This document shows positions 29,745-39,246 of a DNA stretch of 40,049 nucleotides, in pieces; position 1 is the stretch's first letter; the number at the start of each line of letters is the position of its first letter. The notes below the pieces were generated by a model. It had not been told where the DNA came from and ran no database searches. It saw only the letters and a program-made list of their open reading frames with translations. The translations under genes were made by a program, and so were the position numbers. Source of the stretch: Emiliania huxleyi CCMP1516 (lineage: Eukaryota > Haptophyta > Isochrysidales > Noelaerhabdaceae); assembly GCF_000372725.1 (NCBI RefSeq), contig NW_005200881.1, positions 1,015,525 to 1,055,573 on the forward strand, read 5' to 3'.

Positions 29745-30792
29745 ATGCATTCGCTCTCCACGCTCCTGCTCGCGGCCGTGCCCAGGACCAAGGAGATCGC
29801 GCCCGGAGTCCACATGCCGACAATGTCGCTCGGCACGTGCTGCGGCTCTGACCCGAGCGTCGGAGTCGCTCCCTGGCTTGCGTCTGGCGGCGTGGGCATA
29901 GACACTGCCAACGACTACCACGACCAGCCGGCCATCGCAACCGCGCTCAAAGCCACTGGCGCGGCGCGCGACAAGATCTTCCTGACGACCAAGGTTCCTG
30001 CCGGCGTGGCTGCGCTGCACGGTCCCGGCAAGCTCGACTGCTCGCTGGATCCGCAGCGGGCGGTGGACGTGCTCAAGGAGAACCTGGCGCAGCTCCGAAT
30101 GACGCACGTCGACCTCGTGCTGCTGCACGGACCGTGCGAGCTGCAGGGCACGGCCGCCGCCGTCGACCCTGCCAAGGCCAACGCAGCTCAGTGGCAGGGC
30201 ATGCAGATGGCCCTCTCGAGCGGGCTCACGAGGGCCATCGGCGTCTCCAACTACAACGTGACGCACCTTGAGGCGCTCCTCGCGGCGCCGACGACGCGCG
30301 TCAAGCCCGCCGTCAACCAGTGCCAGATGTCCATCAACGGCTCGGCCTTTTGCTCGCCCGAGACCGGCGTCTGCCTGCACGGGCCGGGCCACGACGACGC
30401 GACGATCGCCTTTTGCCGGACGCACAACATCACCTGTGCGCGCCGACGCCCAGCACCCGCTCGGCCACAGCCTTGCCATCGCCGCCCCGTGACACCCTCG
30501 CCCCGCATGTCGCGCAGACGAGGCTTACGACGTGATGAGCGGCTGCCCCTTCCACGACGCGCGCCTCGGCGCCATCGCGCGCGCGCACGGCATGAGCGCC
30601 GCCCAGGTGTGCTTCCGCTGGACGCTGCAGCGAGGAGCGATCCTCGCCACCGGCACAGGTCACAACGCGACCAAGGCCGCGCTGCACTCCAAGGACGATC
30701 TGGGCACGTACGACCCGAACTTTGAGCTGACGGGCGAGGAGATGGCGTACCTCGACGGCATCCGTCCTCAGCGGGAGGGTGTGAGGACGTGA
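29745..30792 (+). CDS. aldo/keto reductase family protein, 321 aa, two exons
   Basis: NADPH-dependent aldo/keto reductase. Exons 29745-30435 and 30518-30792 join in phase across a GT-AG intron (HNIT-YEAYDVMSG). The catalytic tetrad is visible: Asp and Tyr in GVGIDTANDYHDQ, Lys in FLTTKVP and His in DLVLLHGP. Further family marks are LKENLAQLRMTHVDL, TRAIGVSNYN, KPAVNQCQMSI and QVCFRWTLQRGAI near the coenzyme site, ending LTGEEMAYLDGI. The start at 29745 gives a short hydrophobic leader (LSTLLLAAV). A Cys-rich insertion (CSPETGVCLHGPG) lies after the NQ motif, unusual for the family. The substrate cannot be told from sequence. Confidence 0.85.
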
Positions 30793-31177
30793 GGCTGAGC
30801 GGGTGACGACAGAGAGTGTGGTGTGTTTCGGCGCGGGATCGAAGTCACATTGCATAAAACCATGTAATTTGTATGTATGTGTGGATTGTGTGGCCCCTGT
30901 CATATATCTCACACATATGCACGAGACGGGGACTTGCTCCTTTTTACCCATCTCCCATGAGTAGAGGTGTCCGTTTACATATATATGTATCATGCACGAC
31001 ACAACCCGCTACTCGCTACATCTCTATACGCCCATTCTCTTTTTTTCACATACAGGGCGCTCGAACAGACAAGAGCGACAGAGACGCAGAGAGATCTCTT
31101 ATCTGGCAGCGTGGCACCGCGCGCGGCCAGCACGCGCATGTAAGACGTGTACCGAGACGACTTCTATAGCCCGATCC
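30793..31177. repeat. intergenic with a short TIR-like repeat
   Basis: Positions 30938-30976 (CTTTTTACCCATCTCCCATG to GGTGTCCGTTTACAT) match 37778-37818, which belongs to a hairpin element at 37.75 kb. Here the right end runs into (AT)n and the left arm is missing. No gene seen. Confidence 0.55.
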
Positions 31178-32795
31178 TCACGCCTTCCGCTGGTCGTCCA
31201 TGTCGAGCGCGACCAGCAGCGCGCCCATCCGCTCGTCGGCCCTCCGCATCGCCTCCCCCACCTCGGCCGCCTCGCGGTAGCACACCTCTGCTCGCTCCGC
31301 CGGCCGCAGCTCGGGCCCGAGCTTGTCGAGGAAGACGTCTCGCGCGGGGAGGCCGCCGAGGCAGACCTTGAAGGTGCCCCGGAGCACCCAGTTGTGGTAC
31401 CGCTCGAGGTGCGCCTTGTACGCCGCCGTCGCCACCGCGCTCAGTGTCGCGCCGCGGTCCGCCGCCAGCCCCTGCAGCAGGCCGCGCTGAAAGGCGAGCG
31501 AGCGGCGCAGCCAAGTGAGGGCGATGCCGGCGGAGGGGTCGCGCAGCACGCCGCCCGGCTTGTGGACCCCGCTCGCCCGCTCCGCCTCGAGCAGCCCTCG
31601 CAGCGTCGCCACCTGCGCCGCACCGCGCCGCTTGCCGAGCGCCTCCCACGCCTGTGTGCGGCCGAGGACAGGGCGCGCGGTGAGAGGGGAGGCGGTGAGA
31701 GAGGCGGCGGCGAGGGCGTGTGTGGGGGAGAAGGCGGTGTTGATGGGAGGCGCGCAGCGAGCGAGGCGACGCAGCGGGCGGCACGGGGGAGGGGGGCAGG
31801 AGTGCAGAGAGCGGCGGCGAGGGGAGGTTTGGCGGCGAGGGGAGGTTTGGCGGCCGCACCTTTGCGAGCTTGTCCAGGTTGGCGAGGTCATTCTTGACGG
31901 CGGGGGTCATCATCGAGCCGAAGACCTCCGTCACCGCAAGGTTGGTGCGGAAGGCGGCGACCAGCAACTCCACGTCCATCTCGCCCGACCCCGCGCCGTC
32001 CTCCTGGTCGCTGCCGCCTCCGGCCGCCATCGCCGCCTCAAACGCCCGAGTCGCCGCGTGCAGGATCGAATGCGGACCCGGCGGCGGCGGCGACGGCGAC
32101 CGCCGGGGCGGCGGCTGAGACGACTGCGTCGGCGGCGGCGGCTGCTGCGGCGGCGGTGAGGACGCTTGTGGCAGCGGCTGCGGCTGCTGCTGCGGCGGCG
32201 GCAGAGGCTGCTCTGGCGGCTGCGGTCTAGGTGGCGGTGGCGGCGGCGGCGTGTGCGGCGAGAGCGGCGCGTCAATAATCTCGCCAAAGTCGGCATGCAG
32301 CTCGTTGCCCAGCTCGAGGGACGCGCGCTCTCTCTCGTCGGCCTCGTCTCTCTGCGTGCAGCGCTCGCTGTCCTCGTGTAGCAGGAGCAGCTCGACGACG
32401 CTGTCCGGCGTGGGCTGGCGGCGGTGGCCGAGGAGGGTCGGCGCGGAGAGGAGCGTCGGCGCGGGCGCCGCGCCGGGCTCCTTCATCGGCGACAGCGGCA
32501 TGTCGACAGAGATTGAGGAGAGCGGCGTGTGCTGCGGAGCGCCGCCAATCGTCTTGCGCACCAGCCGCCCGAGCCACCCCCTGGCCCGGAGGACGGCCCA
32601 GAGGAGGAGGAGCAGTGCGAATAGGAGGGCGGTCCACAGATGTATCTCGCCCCTCACGCGGTGGTCGCACCGGCGCTCGCTCCAGCCAGGCCCGCAGCTC
32701 TTCTCACGCTGCACTGCGGCTGTCACAGAGAAGAGGAGGGTGCAGTACAACACCGACGCCAAGAAGGCACTGCGGAGCATCTCGTCGAGCCGCAT
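31178..32795 (-). CDS. glycolipid-transfer-protein (GLTP) domain protein with N-terminal membrane helices, 469 aa
   Basis: Two exons, 32795-31860 and 31651-31178, join in phase across a GT-AG intron (NLDKLAK-AWEALGK). Residues 1-70 hold two hydrophobic segments (FLASVLYCTLLFSVTAA and LWTALLFALLLLLWAVL) flanking a Cys-containing loop. A linker of about 170 residues follows, rich in Pro/Gln (PPPPQQQPQPLPQASSPPPQ). The GLTP domain starts at DVELLVAAFRTNLAVTEVFG, with the lipid-headgroup site NDLANLDKL, then ALTWLRRSLAFQRGLLQGLA and AYKAHLERYHNWVLRGTFKV. The Asp/Asn, Trp and His positions of the family are present. GLTP proteins carry glycolipids or ceramide-1-phosphate between membranes and are usually soluble and about 200 aa. 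Anchoring suggests work at a membrane contact site, as in FAPP2-like fusions. Confidence 0.82.
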
Positions 32796-33965
32796 GCGAC
32801 TTGAACTTACGACAAGGAGCGGCTGCGCGTCTCTCTCATGAAACCAGGCTGCCGCAACGGCCTGACCTTTTTCTTTTTTGAGCTTTGCCTTCGATGTTGA
32901 AACAACGCAAGGCGGACATATGGCATATCGCTCTCGGGCCCACAGACATCCCGCACACCCGCCGCCCCCCGCGCGCGCCCCACCCCGGCCGGGAGAAAGG
33001 GGAGTGACAGTTTGGGGCGGAAAGTCGAGACAAAACAAATTCGAGTATCTCGCACTCCATGTGCAAGAACGCAGCGAGAAATGAAAGCCGTCCGGCTCAC
33101 AAGTCCGGCTCACGCGCCCCGGCTGACCGATCTACCGCACTGGCCACTTCCGCCCCCTCGCTCCCAACCAATCCACCTACCTCGCCTCGGGCGGTCGGGC
33201 CGCGCCGCGCAATCTAGACGATCTCGCGCAATCTCGGGCGATCTCGGGGCCGCGCCGCGCCATCTCGGGCGATCTCGGAGCGTCGCTCGCGCGGCGGCAC
33301 ACCTGCTCAAAAAAGGAAGGGCCCGGTTGGAGCCACGGGGCTCACGTGCTCGCTCGGTACGCCGCCTCAGCCCTCACTCTGCGCCACTTTGAGGCGTTGG
33401 CGAGGGCCGGTGAGGCGGCGCCCCGCGCGGCGCGTTCATCGCCCTCCACGCCGACCCCTGCGCGCACCGCTCATCTTGGCCCGCTCCTGGGGTTACTCTC
33501 GCGCTCGCGCAGGACCCGGGGGACTCCCTATCTCCCTGTTCCCCCCCCACCTCCGCGACGGGTTAGGTCGTCGGTGCTGACGCCCCTTGGCGCCTGTGCA
33601 TATCGCGTGCCCGCCCCCCAAGGCTGGTGCCAAGCCCCAAGGCCAGCTCAACTGCCAAGGCTGGTGCCAGGGCCAAATCAACTGCCTGGCTGGTGCCAAG
33701 GCTCAAAGGCTCCCCTCTCCATCTCTCCTGTCCTCCCGCCTCTCCACTCTCTCAACTCTCTCCCTCTCTCTCTCTCCCCTGAGACTCTCTCTGCTCGCTC
33801 CGCCCTCTCTCTCCCTCCCTCTCTCCCTCCCTCTTGCGCCCCCCCCACCCTGTTGTCTCTTTTCTTTTTTGTAATTTTGGTTGTGATTCCGATTCTAACG
33901 TCCCCTGCTGCCTCGCGCGCGGGCCTCACGCCGCCGATTCTAACGTCCGCTGCTGCCTCGCGCCC
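32796..33965. repeat. intergenic with several low-complexity repeats
   Basis: No gene is recognised. Positions 33208-33285 hold repeats of CGATCTCGGGC/CAATCTCGGGC. Positions 33619-33710 hold a minisatellite of about 30-34 bp units built on GCCAAGGCTGGTGCCA. Positions 33720-33840 are a long CT-rich tract (CTCTCTC with CCCTC), and at 33903-33958 the unit CTAACGTCCSCTGCTGCCTC is duplicated 48 bp apart. An upstream minus-strand frame joins the GLTP gene but has no supporting motif. Confidence 0.55.
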
Positions 33966-35103
33966 TCACGCCGGCACCCACGCCGCGTCGCGCCGCTCCT
34001 TGAACGCGGCGATGCCCTCCTTCGCCTCGTCCGAGTGGAAGAGCTGCTGCGAGAGGGGCGCCGCCCAGTCGAACGCCTCCTCGCGGCTCATCTGCGGCAC
34101 CCGCGCCACCAGCTGCTTCGAGGCGGCGAGCGCCTTCGGCCCGCCGCGCACGAGCTTGCCCACGAGCTCGTCCACCTACAAGAGGGGCGGCGCGGACGCG
34201 TTCCAGACACGAGGGCCGCCACCGCCGTGCCCGCGGCGGCAGCCTGCGCGCCTTTGCGTCCAGCTCCGCCGGCGGAACCGCGTAGTTGACCAGACCTACC
34301 GCCGCCGCCCGCGCGGCGCTGATCCGCTCGCCGCTGAGGAAAAGCTCGCTCGCGTCCGCGCGCCGCAGCTTGGGCAGGCACACCACGGAGATGACCGCCG
34401 GGCAGACGCCCAGCCGGACCTGCAGCGGAGGCGGAGGTGGAGGCGGTGGAGGAGGTGGAGGCGGAGGCGGAGGTGGAGGCGGAGGTGGCGACGGCGAAGG
34501 GTGGCGGTGGTGGGCGCTAGGCGGAGGCGTCCGGGATGGCGGGCGCGGGTGGGGCCCGGCGGCGGCGGCGTGGCAGGCGGAGGGGGAGTGGCTCGCCTCT
34601 GTGAAGCCAATCTTTGCGTCGTCAGCGACGACCGACACGTCCAGCGCGGCCGCGAGGCCAACGCCGCCGCCCATGCAGTGCCCCGCCACGCGGCCGACCA
34701 CCGGCTTCGGGCACTCGACGATCGCATCCAGCACAGACACCAACGAGTGGCGCGGCGCGGCGGTTGAGCGGCCGCTCAGGTCCGCGCCGGCGCAAAAGGT
34801 GTTGCCCTCGTTGGAGAGCACGACGACGCGGACGTCGTCGTCGGTGGCAGCCGCCGCGAGGTGGTCGCCCAGCGCGTTCACCAGCTCCACGCTCAGCGCG
34901 TTTTTCCTCTCCGGCATCGCGAGCGTGATCCGTGCGACGCCGCCAGCCACCTCGTATGCCACAAAATCGCTGGCGGGCGCCTCGTCCGCCGCCGGCGGCG
35001 GAGGCGCCGCGACGCGCCCGAGGGGGACGTCCACCATCGCCCGAGCAAGCTGCGGCCGGAGAGGCCGCAGACGACGCGCAGCAGACAGGAGCAGGGCCGT
35101 CAT
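33966..35103 (-). CDS. enoyl-CoA hydratase/isomerase (crotonase) family, mitochondrial-type, 294 aa
   Basis: Three exons, 35103-34597, 34419-34252 and 34175-33966, join in phase (FTE-VRLGVCPA and LDAK-VDELVGK). Both introns have GC donors (GCGAGC and GCGCGC) and AG acceptors. The start at 35103 gives an Arg-rich, acid-free leader (MTALLLSAARRLRPLRPQLA), typical of mitochondrial import. The frame also has an upstream ATG at 35148. Crotonase motifs are ARITLAMPERKNALS, the oxyanion-hole segment NTFCAGADLSG, GHCMGGGVGLAAALDVSV and KIGFTEVRLGVCPA after splicing. The acidic residue in FTE is in the position of a catalytic Glu, and the LGVCPAVIS region is like methylglutaconyl-CoA hydratases. Intron 1 holds a 75-nt (GGAGGT)n-like tract directly before the acceptor. 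Probable role in fatty or branched-chain amino acid breakdown. Confidence 0.85.
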
Positions 35104-35661
35104 CGTGAAGCTGCCGCCAAGACAGATGGCCGGACCGGATCGTGGCACTGAGCGCGCGCTTTGAAGAAGAAAACGACCGCGGATTTCGTCGAGTGAAGAA
35201 CCACAAAACTAAGATAGAGAGACTTTTGTTGCAAACCTAAAGAAGAAAGGCCGCGCCCACGGTAAGGATCGTCGAAGCACAGTCAGTCAGTCTTACACAC
35301 CTCCAAGCATGGAAGACGGGCCCACACGCACACACACGCTGCACACGATTGGCTCGGGAGCCGACACGAGGCACGCTGTCACCGGCCGTAGCACTGGGTC
35401 CGGACTGCTGGACGCACAACACACAGCTCACAGGACAGCTCACGAGGTGGCGCTGTATAGTGGGGTTCTCAGGGACCGACACGGGAGAAGAAGGTGGAGC
35501 ACAGGGACGGGGACACAGAACTCACGAACTGATATCCCACCCCGCGCCGGGGGCGGTGGCGCGCGCGAGCGCCGGGGTATTTGGACCCGCAGTCTGGCAG
35601 GCGCCAGGCCACAGATCCGCCGGCAGAGCCTTCAAGCCGCATCCGCGATCCGCGCCGGCTC
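35104..35661. other. intergenic, no gene recognised
   Basis: 5' flank of the crotonase gene. A plus-strand frame (35309-35764) is open but looks like low-motif Arg/Thr-rich sequence and is probably chance. Confidence 0.45.
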
Positions 35662-35904
35662 TCAGAAGAGATCCGGCGCGGTGCTGACCGCGTCCTCGCA
35701 GCGGACCACCGAGTTCACGATGATGTCCGAGGAGAAGCGGTGCAGCTGCGGCACGATGCGGTAGTCGCACAATGCCGCATTGCGGTTTGCGGCACTCCTG
35801 CTGCAACGCGCGCGCGGCGGTGAGGAGAGCGCGAGCCCTTGAGCTGCTGGAGTCAGTCCATCGCCCGCGCATGCGCGCTGGCCTTGAGGTGGTTCCACCA
35901 ACAA
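35662..35904 (-). CDS. hypothetical ORF fragment, up to 80 aa
   Basis: The C-terminal half (AALCDYRIVPQLHRFSSDII, NSVVRCEDAVSTAPDLF) reads like a folded protein end rather than low-complexity sequence. The N-terminal half does not. A small exon of an unseen gene is possible. No family recognised. Confidence 0.25.
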   Translation of the reverse strand: MLVEPPQGQRACAGDGLTPAAQGLALSSPPRARCSRSAANRNAALCDYRIVPQLHRFSSDIIVNSVVRCEDAVSTAPDLF

Positions 35905-36242
35905 CTGGCCCAGGGGTTGAGAGAGAGATTTTTAGAAGCTACTTCTAGGGGTTGTGACCCTGCGCAAAGCGCAGGAATTTGCCGAGCGCGCCCTTGGTCC
36001 TAGGGCCCCGCTCGGGGAGTTGAAGGCGGCCGCCGTGGTGCGCGTCGAAGCACAACTTTTTTATTTTCGCTGCTGTCTGTCAAATGAGCGAAACCACCCA
36101 GCGATATCTCGGCTAATCTGCCGGTCATATGTACATGCACATGCATCTCGGCAGACCTCGGAAAAGGATCATCGATAGTGAGGCGCCGACGACAGACAGG
36201 TGAGCCGCCCTCGCCGATTTCCTCAGAGGAGCCGTCCAGAAA
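35905..36242. other. 5' flank of the MYB gene
   Basis: Positions 35928-35942 carry GAGAGAGATTTTTAG, a short motif also found at 19438 and 38058 next to GAAA-linked repeats. No gene seen. Confidence 0.45.
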
Positions 36243-37205
36243 ATGCTCACACTCCAGGACGGGCAAGGCAGCAACACGCTCACCGCCGACGTGCCCTGCG
36301 CCTCGCCCTCCACGGAGACTGCGCTCTCCGACGACAACGACGCGCCCGAGAACCCCTACAAGCGACGGAAGGTCGAGTGGGCCAACAACGAGGACCTCTT
36401 CATACTTTCGGCTGTGAGGACGCTCGGTACGCAGTGGCCCAAGATCGCCAGCCAGCTCCACAACCGCACGCCCGACGCCGTCCGCAACCGGTGGCACCGG
36501 CTGCAAAAGGCACACGCCTTTGACGCTCCCGACAGCTGCCAGCAGCGGACTGACGCGGCCGATGCGTTGCTGTGCGCGGCGGGCGCGCCGGCACCCGGCG
36601 GCAAGATCAAGGGCGACTGCATTAGAGGCTCCGACCACGGGAGGACCATGTGGAGCTCGAGGGAGGACGAGATCATCGAGTCGGGCGTCAAGCAGTTCGG
36701 GTGCAAGTGGCGGCAGATCGCAAAGCTGCTTGAAGGACGCTCCGACTCGAGTATCCGCAATCGCTGGATGCGGATTTTGAAGGAGCGTGAGGCGGCGGCC
36801 TTCAAGCCTCCCGCCCAACCGCACCGGGAGCCCCCCGCGCCCCTCTTCAAGATCGCCGCGAGCGTGCCCAACGGGCAGCTGGTCCAGCTGCCCGTCGGAC
36901 AGCCGCCAGTCGGGGTGCCAGTCGTACAGGTGCCAGTCGGACAGGCGCCAATCGGACAGGCGCCAGTCGGACAGGCGACGAACGTGCACCCCGGCGGCTG
37001 GATCCCGATGCCTCCCCAGCAGAGCTTCGTCGGCAACCCCTCGGCGGTCTACCTGCCGAACGCCGTCACGATGGCGGGGCCGATGTGGTTCCGTCCGCCG
37101 CCGGCCAAGACTCCGCCGCCGGCTAAGCTGATGCGGCAGTCCTCTGCGAGCGACGCCAACGTGCTTGCTGGCGTGAGGGCGGCGCCCGAGGCGGAGAGCT
37201 GCTAG
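36243..37205 (+). CDS. two-repeat MYB/SANT DNA-binding protein, 320 aa
   Basis: Intronless frame. An acidic Ser-rich N-terminus is followed by KRRKVEW, which could serve for nuclear import. Repeat 1 reads WANNEDLFILSAVRTLGTQW, then PKIASQLHNRTPDAVRNRWH. After a spacer of about 50 residues, repeat 2 reads MWSSREDEIIESGVKQFGCK, then WRQIAKLLEGRSDSSIRNRW. Both have the Trp spacing and the recognition helix ending NRW typical of MYB DNA binding. Separation of the two repeats by a long spacer is unusual, since R2R3 repeats are normally adjacent. The C-terminal half is Pro/Gln/Val-rich with pentapeptide repeats of the type PVGQA at about 36889-36982. Probably a transcriptional regulator; targets unknown. 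Confidence 0.82.
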   Translation: MLTLQDGQGSNTLTADVPCASPSTETALSDDNDAPENPYKRRKVEWANNEDLFILSAVRTLGTQWPKIASQLHNRTPDAVRNRWHRLQKAHAFDAPDSCQQRTDAADALLCAAGAPAPGGKIKGDCIRGSDHGRTMWSSREDEIIESGVKQFGCKWRQIAKLLEGRSDSSIRNRWMRILKEREAAAFKPPAQPHREPPAPLFKIAASVPNGQLVQLPVGQPPVGVPVVQVPVGQAPIGQAPVGQATNVHPGGWIPMPPQQSFVGNPSAVYLPNAVTMAGPMWFRPPPAKTPPPAKLMRQSSASDANVLAGVRAAPEAESC

Positions 37206-37742
37206 CCAACCGCCGCTCTGCCCCACGACAGTTGTTTACTTTGCGGCGCCCGCGCCTCACGCGCCCTGAGAAGCGAAGAGCCTCTCGCCGCGTCCTTGTA
37301 CTGTCCCCGCCGCATGCGTGCTGGCCTGTGGCTCTAGGTAGAGATGCATGTGTGCTCCCGCATACGCTGTTCACCTCCTGTCGGTTGCTCGCCGGTTCGC
37401 GCACTCAGTATGTACTCGCGGTCTCTGCGGGGTTGTGCGCGCTCACCGGCGGCAGCGTGTGTTCATAGTCGTCCCGTGTGGTACAGTATTCGCGCGCCCG
37501 GCAGCTCCTGAGGCTGCTCGGGTGGCGCCTTGTTCACTCCGAACACCGAACACGTATGTTCTATTCCTCAAAATACAAAAACCCTTTTACTCCTTAGCCT
37601 CGAAAACCCCGAGAGGGTTTTTATGCTTCATTCGCTGTTCATCGGCGTGCCGCCGCCTCTCGGTCCTGCGCTGTGCGCCACTGCGAGTAATTCGCCCGCC
37701 TAGCGCCATCGGTGCCAGTGCGCGCCAGTCCCGTGCCACAAA

Positions 37743-37828
37743 TAAATAATAAATAAAACGGACACCCCAACCTAAGGGCTTTTTACCCACCTCACAGTAG
37801 AGTGGTGTCCGTTTTTATTTATTTATTT
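37743..37828. mobile_element. short hairpin (MITE-like) element
   Basis: AAATAAATAATAAATAAAAC followed by GGACACC faces GGTGTCCGTTTTTATTTATT at the other end, with about 38 bp between the arms. The right half from CTTTTTACCCA to GGTGTCCGTTT also occurs at 30938-30972. The arm sequence AAACGGACACCCCAA is like the head of the GAAA-linked repeats, which suggests a common family. Confidence 0.6.
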
Positions 37829-37962
37829 AAGGGCTGGGCGTCCCCGCGCAAGTCCAAGTGAAAGACAGGGAGAGATGGGTGACGCACAAACCCGAGGGAC
37901 AGCGCGCACCCCGCCCCGCTCGCGCAAGTCGTGTTAGTGCCAAACTCGTTGGAGCACTTGCC

Positions 37963-38010
37963 AAAGAAAGAAAGAAAGAAACGGACAGCCCAAGAGAGGG
38001 ATGGGAGGAA
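37963..38010 (+). repeat. GAAA-linked dispersed repeat
   Basis: AAAGAAAGAAAGAAAGAAAC then GGACAGCCCAAGAGAGGG and ATGGGAGGAATGTAG. One of six copies noted in the window. Confidence 0.7.
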
Positions 38011-38125
38011 TGTAGTGCCAGTCCGGCCAGTCCTATTTTTTGCGGGTGGAGCATTTGAGAGAGAGATTTTTAGAAGCCAACAAGAAATCTGGCACGGAGG
38101 TGATTTATTTGTTTGTGTTAGTGCC

Positions 38126-38188
38126 AAAGAAAGAAAGAAAGAAAGGCGAGACTCAAACGAGGGATGGGAGGAGGACAAGGTCCCAGGG
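38126..38188 (+). repeat. GAAA-linked dispersed repeat
   Basis: AAAGAAAGAAAGAAAGAAAG then GCGAGACTCAAACGAGGGAT and GGGAGGAGGACAAGGTCCC. This version is closest to the 6591-6660 copy, which shares CAAACGAGGGATGGGA and a following GGACAGGGTCCC. Confidence 0.65.
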
Positions 38189-38442
38189 ACGGAAGGGAAC
38201 GGGAGCGGGACCCGCGGGTTTATTCTTTTGCTCTCGCCCATTCTGGCTCGCCCTCAAGAGCTGCACGCACATTTCACTCACGGGCCGCACTCGCTTCTCG
38301 CACTGAGGCGAGCAGCATATCCATGCATCGCTCACTGCGTCGCGCGCCTCGCGGCCACGCCTCGCTACGCAGCCCACCATAATAATACTCACGACACTGA
38401 TCAGTCTGCGGCGACATTGCGCTCGCAGGCGCTTTCGGCAAT

Positions 38443-39246
38443 ATGATCCAGATGAAGATCCAGGTGCCGCTCCACCACCCCGGAGGACCTGTCGAGGCAG
38501 CGTTGCCGTGGGGCCAGGTTCACACCGTCGTGCTGCCGCCGGGCGCAAGGCCTGGGCAGTTTGTCTACTTTCCTTGCCAGCTTCCCCCGCTTCCCGCCCT
38601 CCTGCAGCCTTCCCACCCGGTAGGAATGCCGCCTCCGTTGATGCTGCCGGCTCCACAGCTACCGCCTCCGCCGCAACAGCAGCCTTTCCGGCCGACCTCT
38701 CCGCCCACTCCGCCGATGTCCCCCCTCCGGCGAGTGCCGCCGTCCGAGTACAACGTCGACGACGAGTCCGCTTTGGCCCTCCTGCAGCAGTTCTCGTCTG
38801 CGCCGGGCGGGCTCCAGGCATGGACGCCGGAGTCCGGACTCGAGGTCGACCTCGACATGCGCTCTGAAGCGGCGCTCCGCGCTCTCTCTGTCGCGGACCT
38901 CAAGACTCGATGCCGCGCCCTCGGTACGCCCGTCACCGGCAACAAGGCGCAGCTGATCGAGCGCATTCAAGACCCCGCTGTACACCAAAAATTCCGCCCT
39001 GCCAAGAAGGCTGAGGCCAACCCCCGCTACGCGGGCTACGGCCAGATCGGCGACGACACCGCGGGCCTCGATCTCCCCGAGTTCTGCCAGGGCTGCGACA
39101 GGGCCTTTAGCCCATCGCTTCGCTTTCTGGACTACTTCGCAGACAGCGAGGGCGGCGACGCGCTGTGTCTCAAGTGCCACGCGGATCTGCCGCCGGGAGG
39201 AGCCGTCGCGGGCTCCTGCTCCATGCGAGTCGGCGACGTCGCGTGA
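38443..39246 (+). CDS. SAP-domain protein with C-terminal CxxC zinc-binding segment, 267 aa
   Basis: Intronless. Residues 1-110 are Pro-rich (LPPPPQQQPFRPTSPPTPPM) after an opening with VPLHHPGGPVEAALPWGQVH and QFVYFPCQLP. An acidic helical part precedes a SAP motif: ALRALSVADLKTRCRALGTP followed by VTGNKAQLIERIQD, the helix-turn-helix used to bind DNA or RNA. The end has two CxxC pairs (CQGCDRAF and CLKCHADL) separated by about 25 residues, a likely single zinc site. Nucleic-acid binding in the nucleus is the simplest reading; exact function unknown. Confidence 0.7.
   Translation: MIQMKIQVPLHHPGGPVEAALPWGQVHTVVLPPGARPGQFVYFPCQLPPLPALLQPSHPVGMPPPLMLPAPQLPPPPQQQPFRPTSPPTPPMSPLRRVPPSEYNVDDESALALLQQFSSAPGGLQAWTPESGLEVDLDMRSEAALRALSVADLKTRCRALGTPVTGNKAQLIERIQDPAVHQKFRPAKKAEANPRYAGYGQIGDDTAGLDLPEFCQGCDRAFSPSLRFLDYFADSEGGDALCLKCHADLPPGGAVAGSCSMRVGDVA

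Larger units (their letters stand above)
37206..38442. repeat. repeat-rich intergenic region
   Basis: No gene is recognised. It holds a hairpin element at about 37743-37828 and GAAA-linked repeats at 37963-38010 and 38126-38175 (listed separately), plus GAGAGAGATTTTTAG at 38058-38072. GTGTTAGTGCCAA occurs at 37932 and again at 38116, close before each GAAA tract, so that motif probably belongs to the repeat. Confidence 0.6.
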
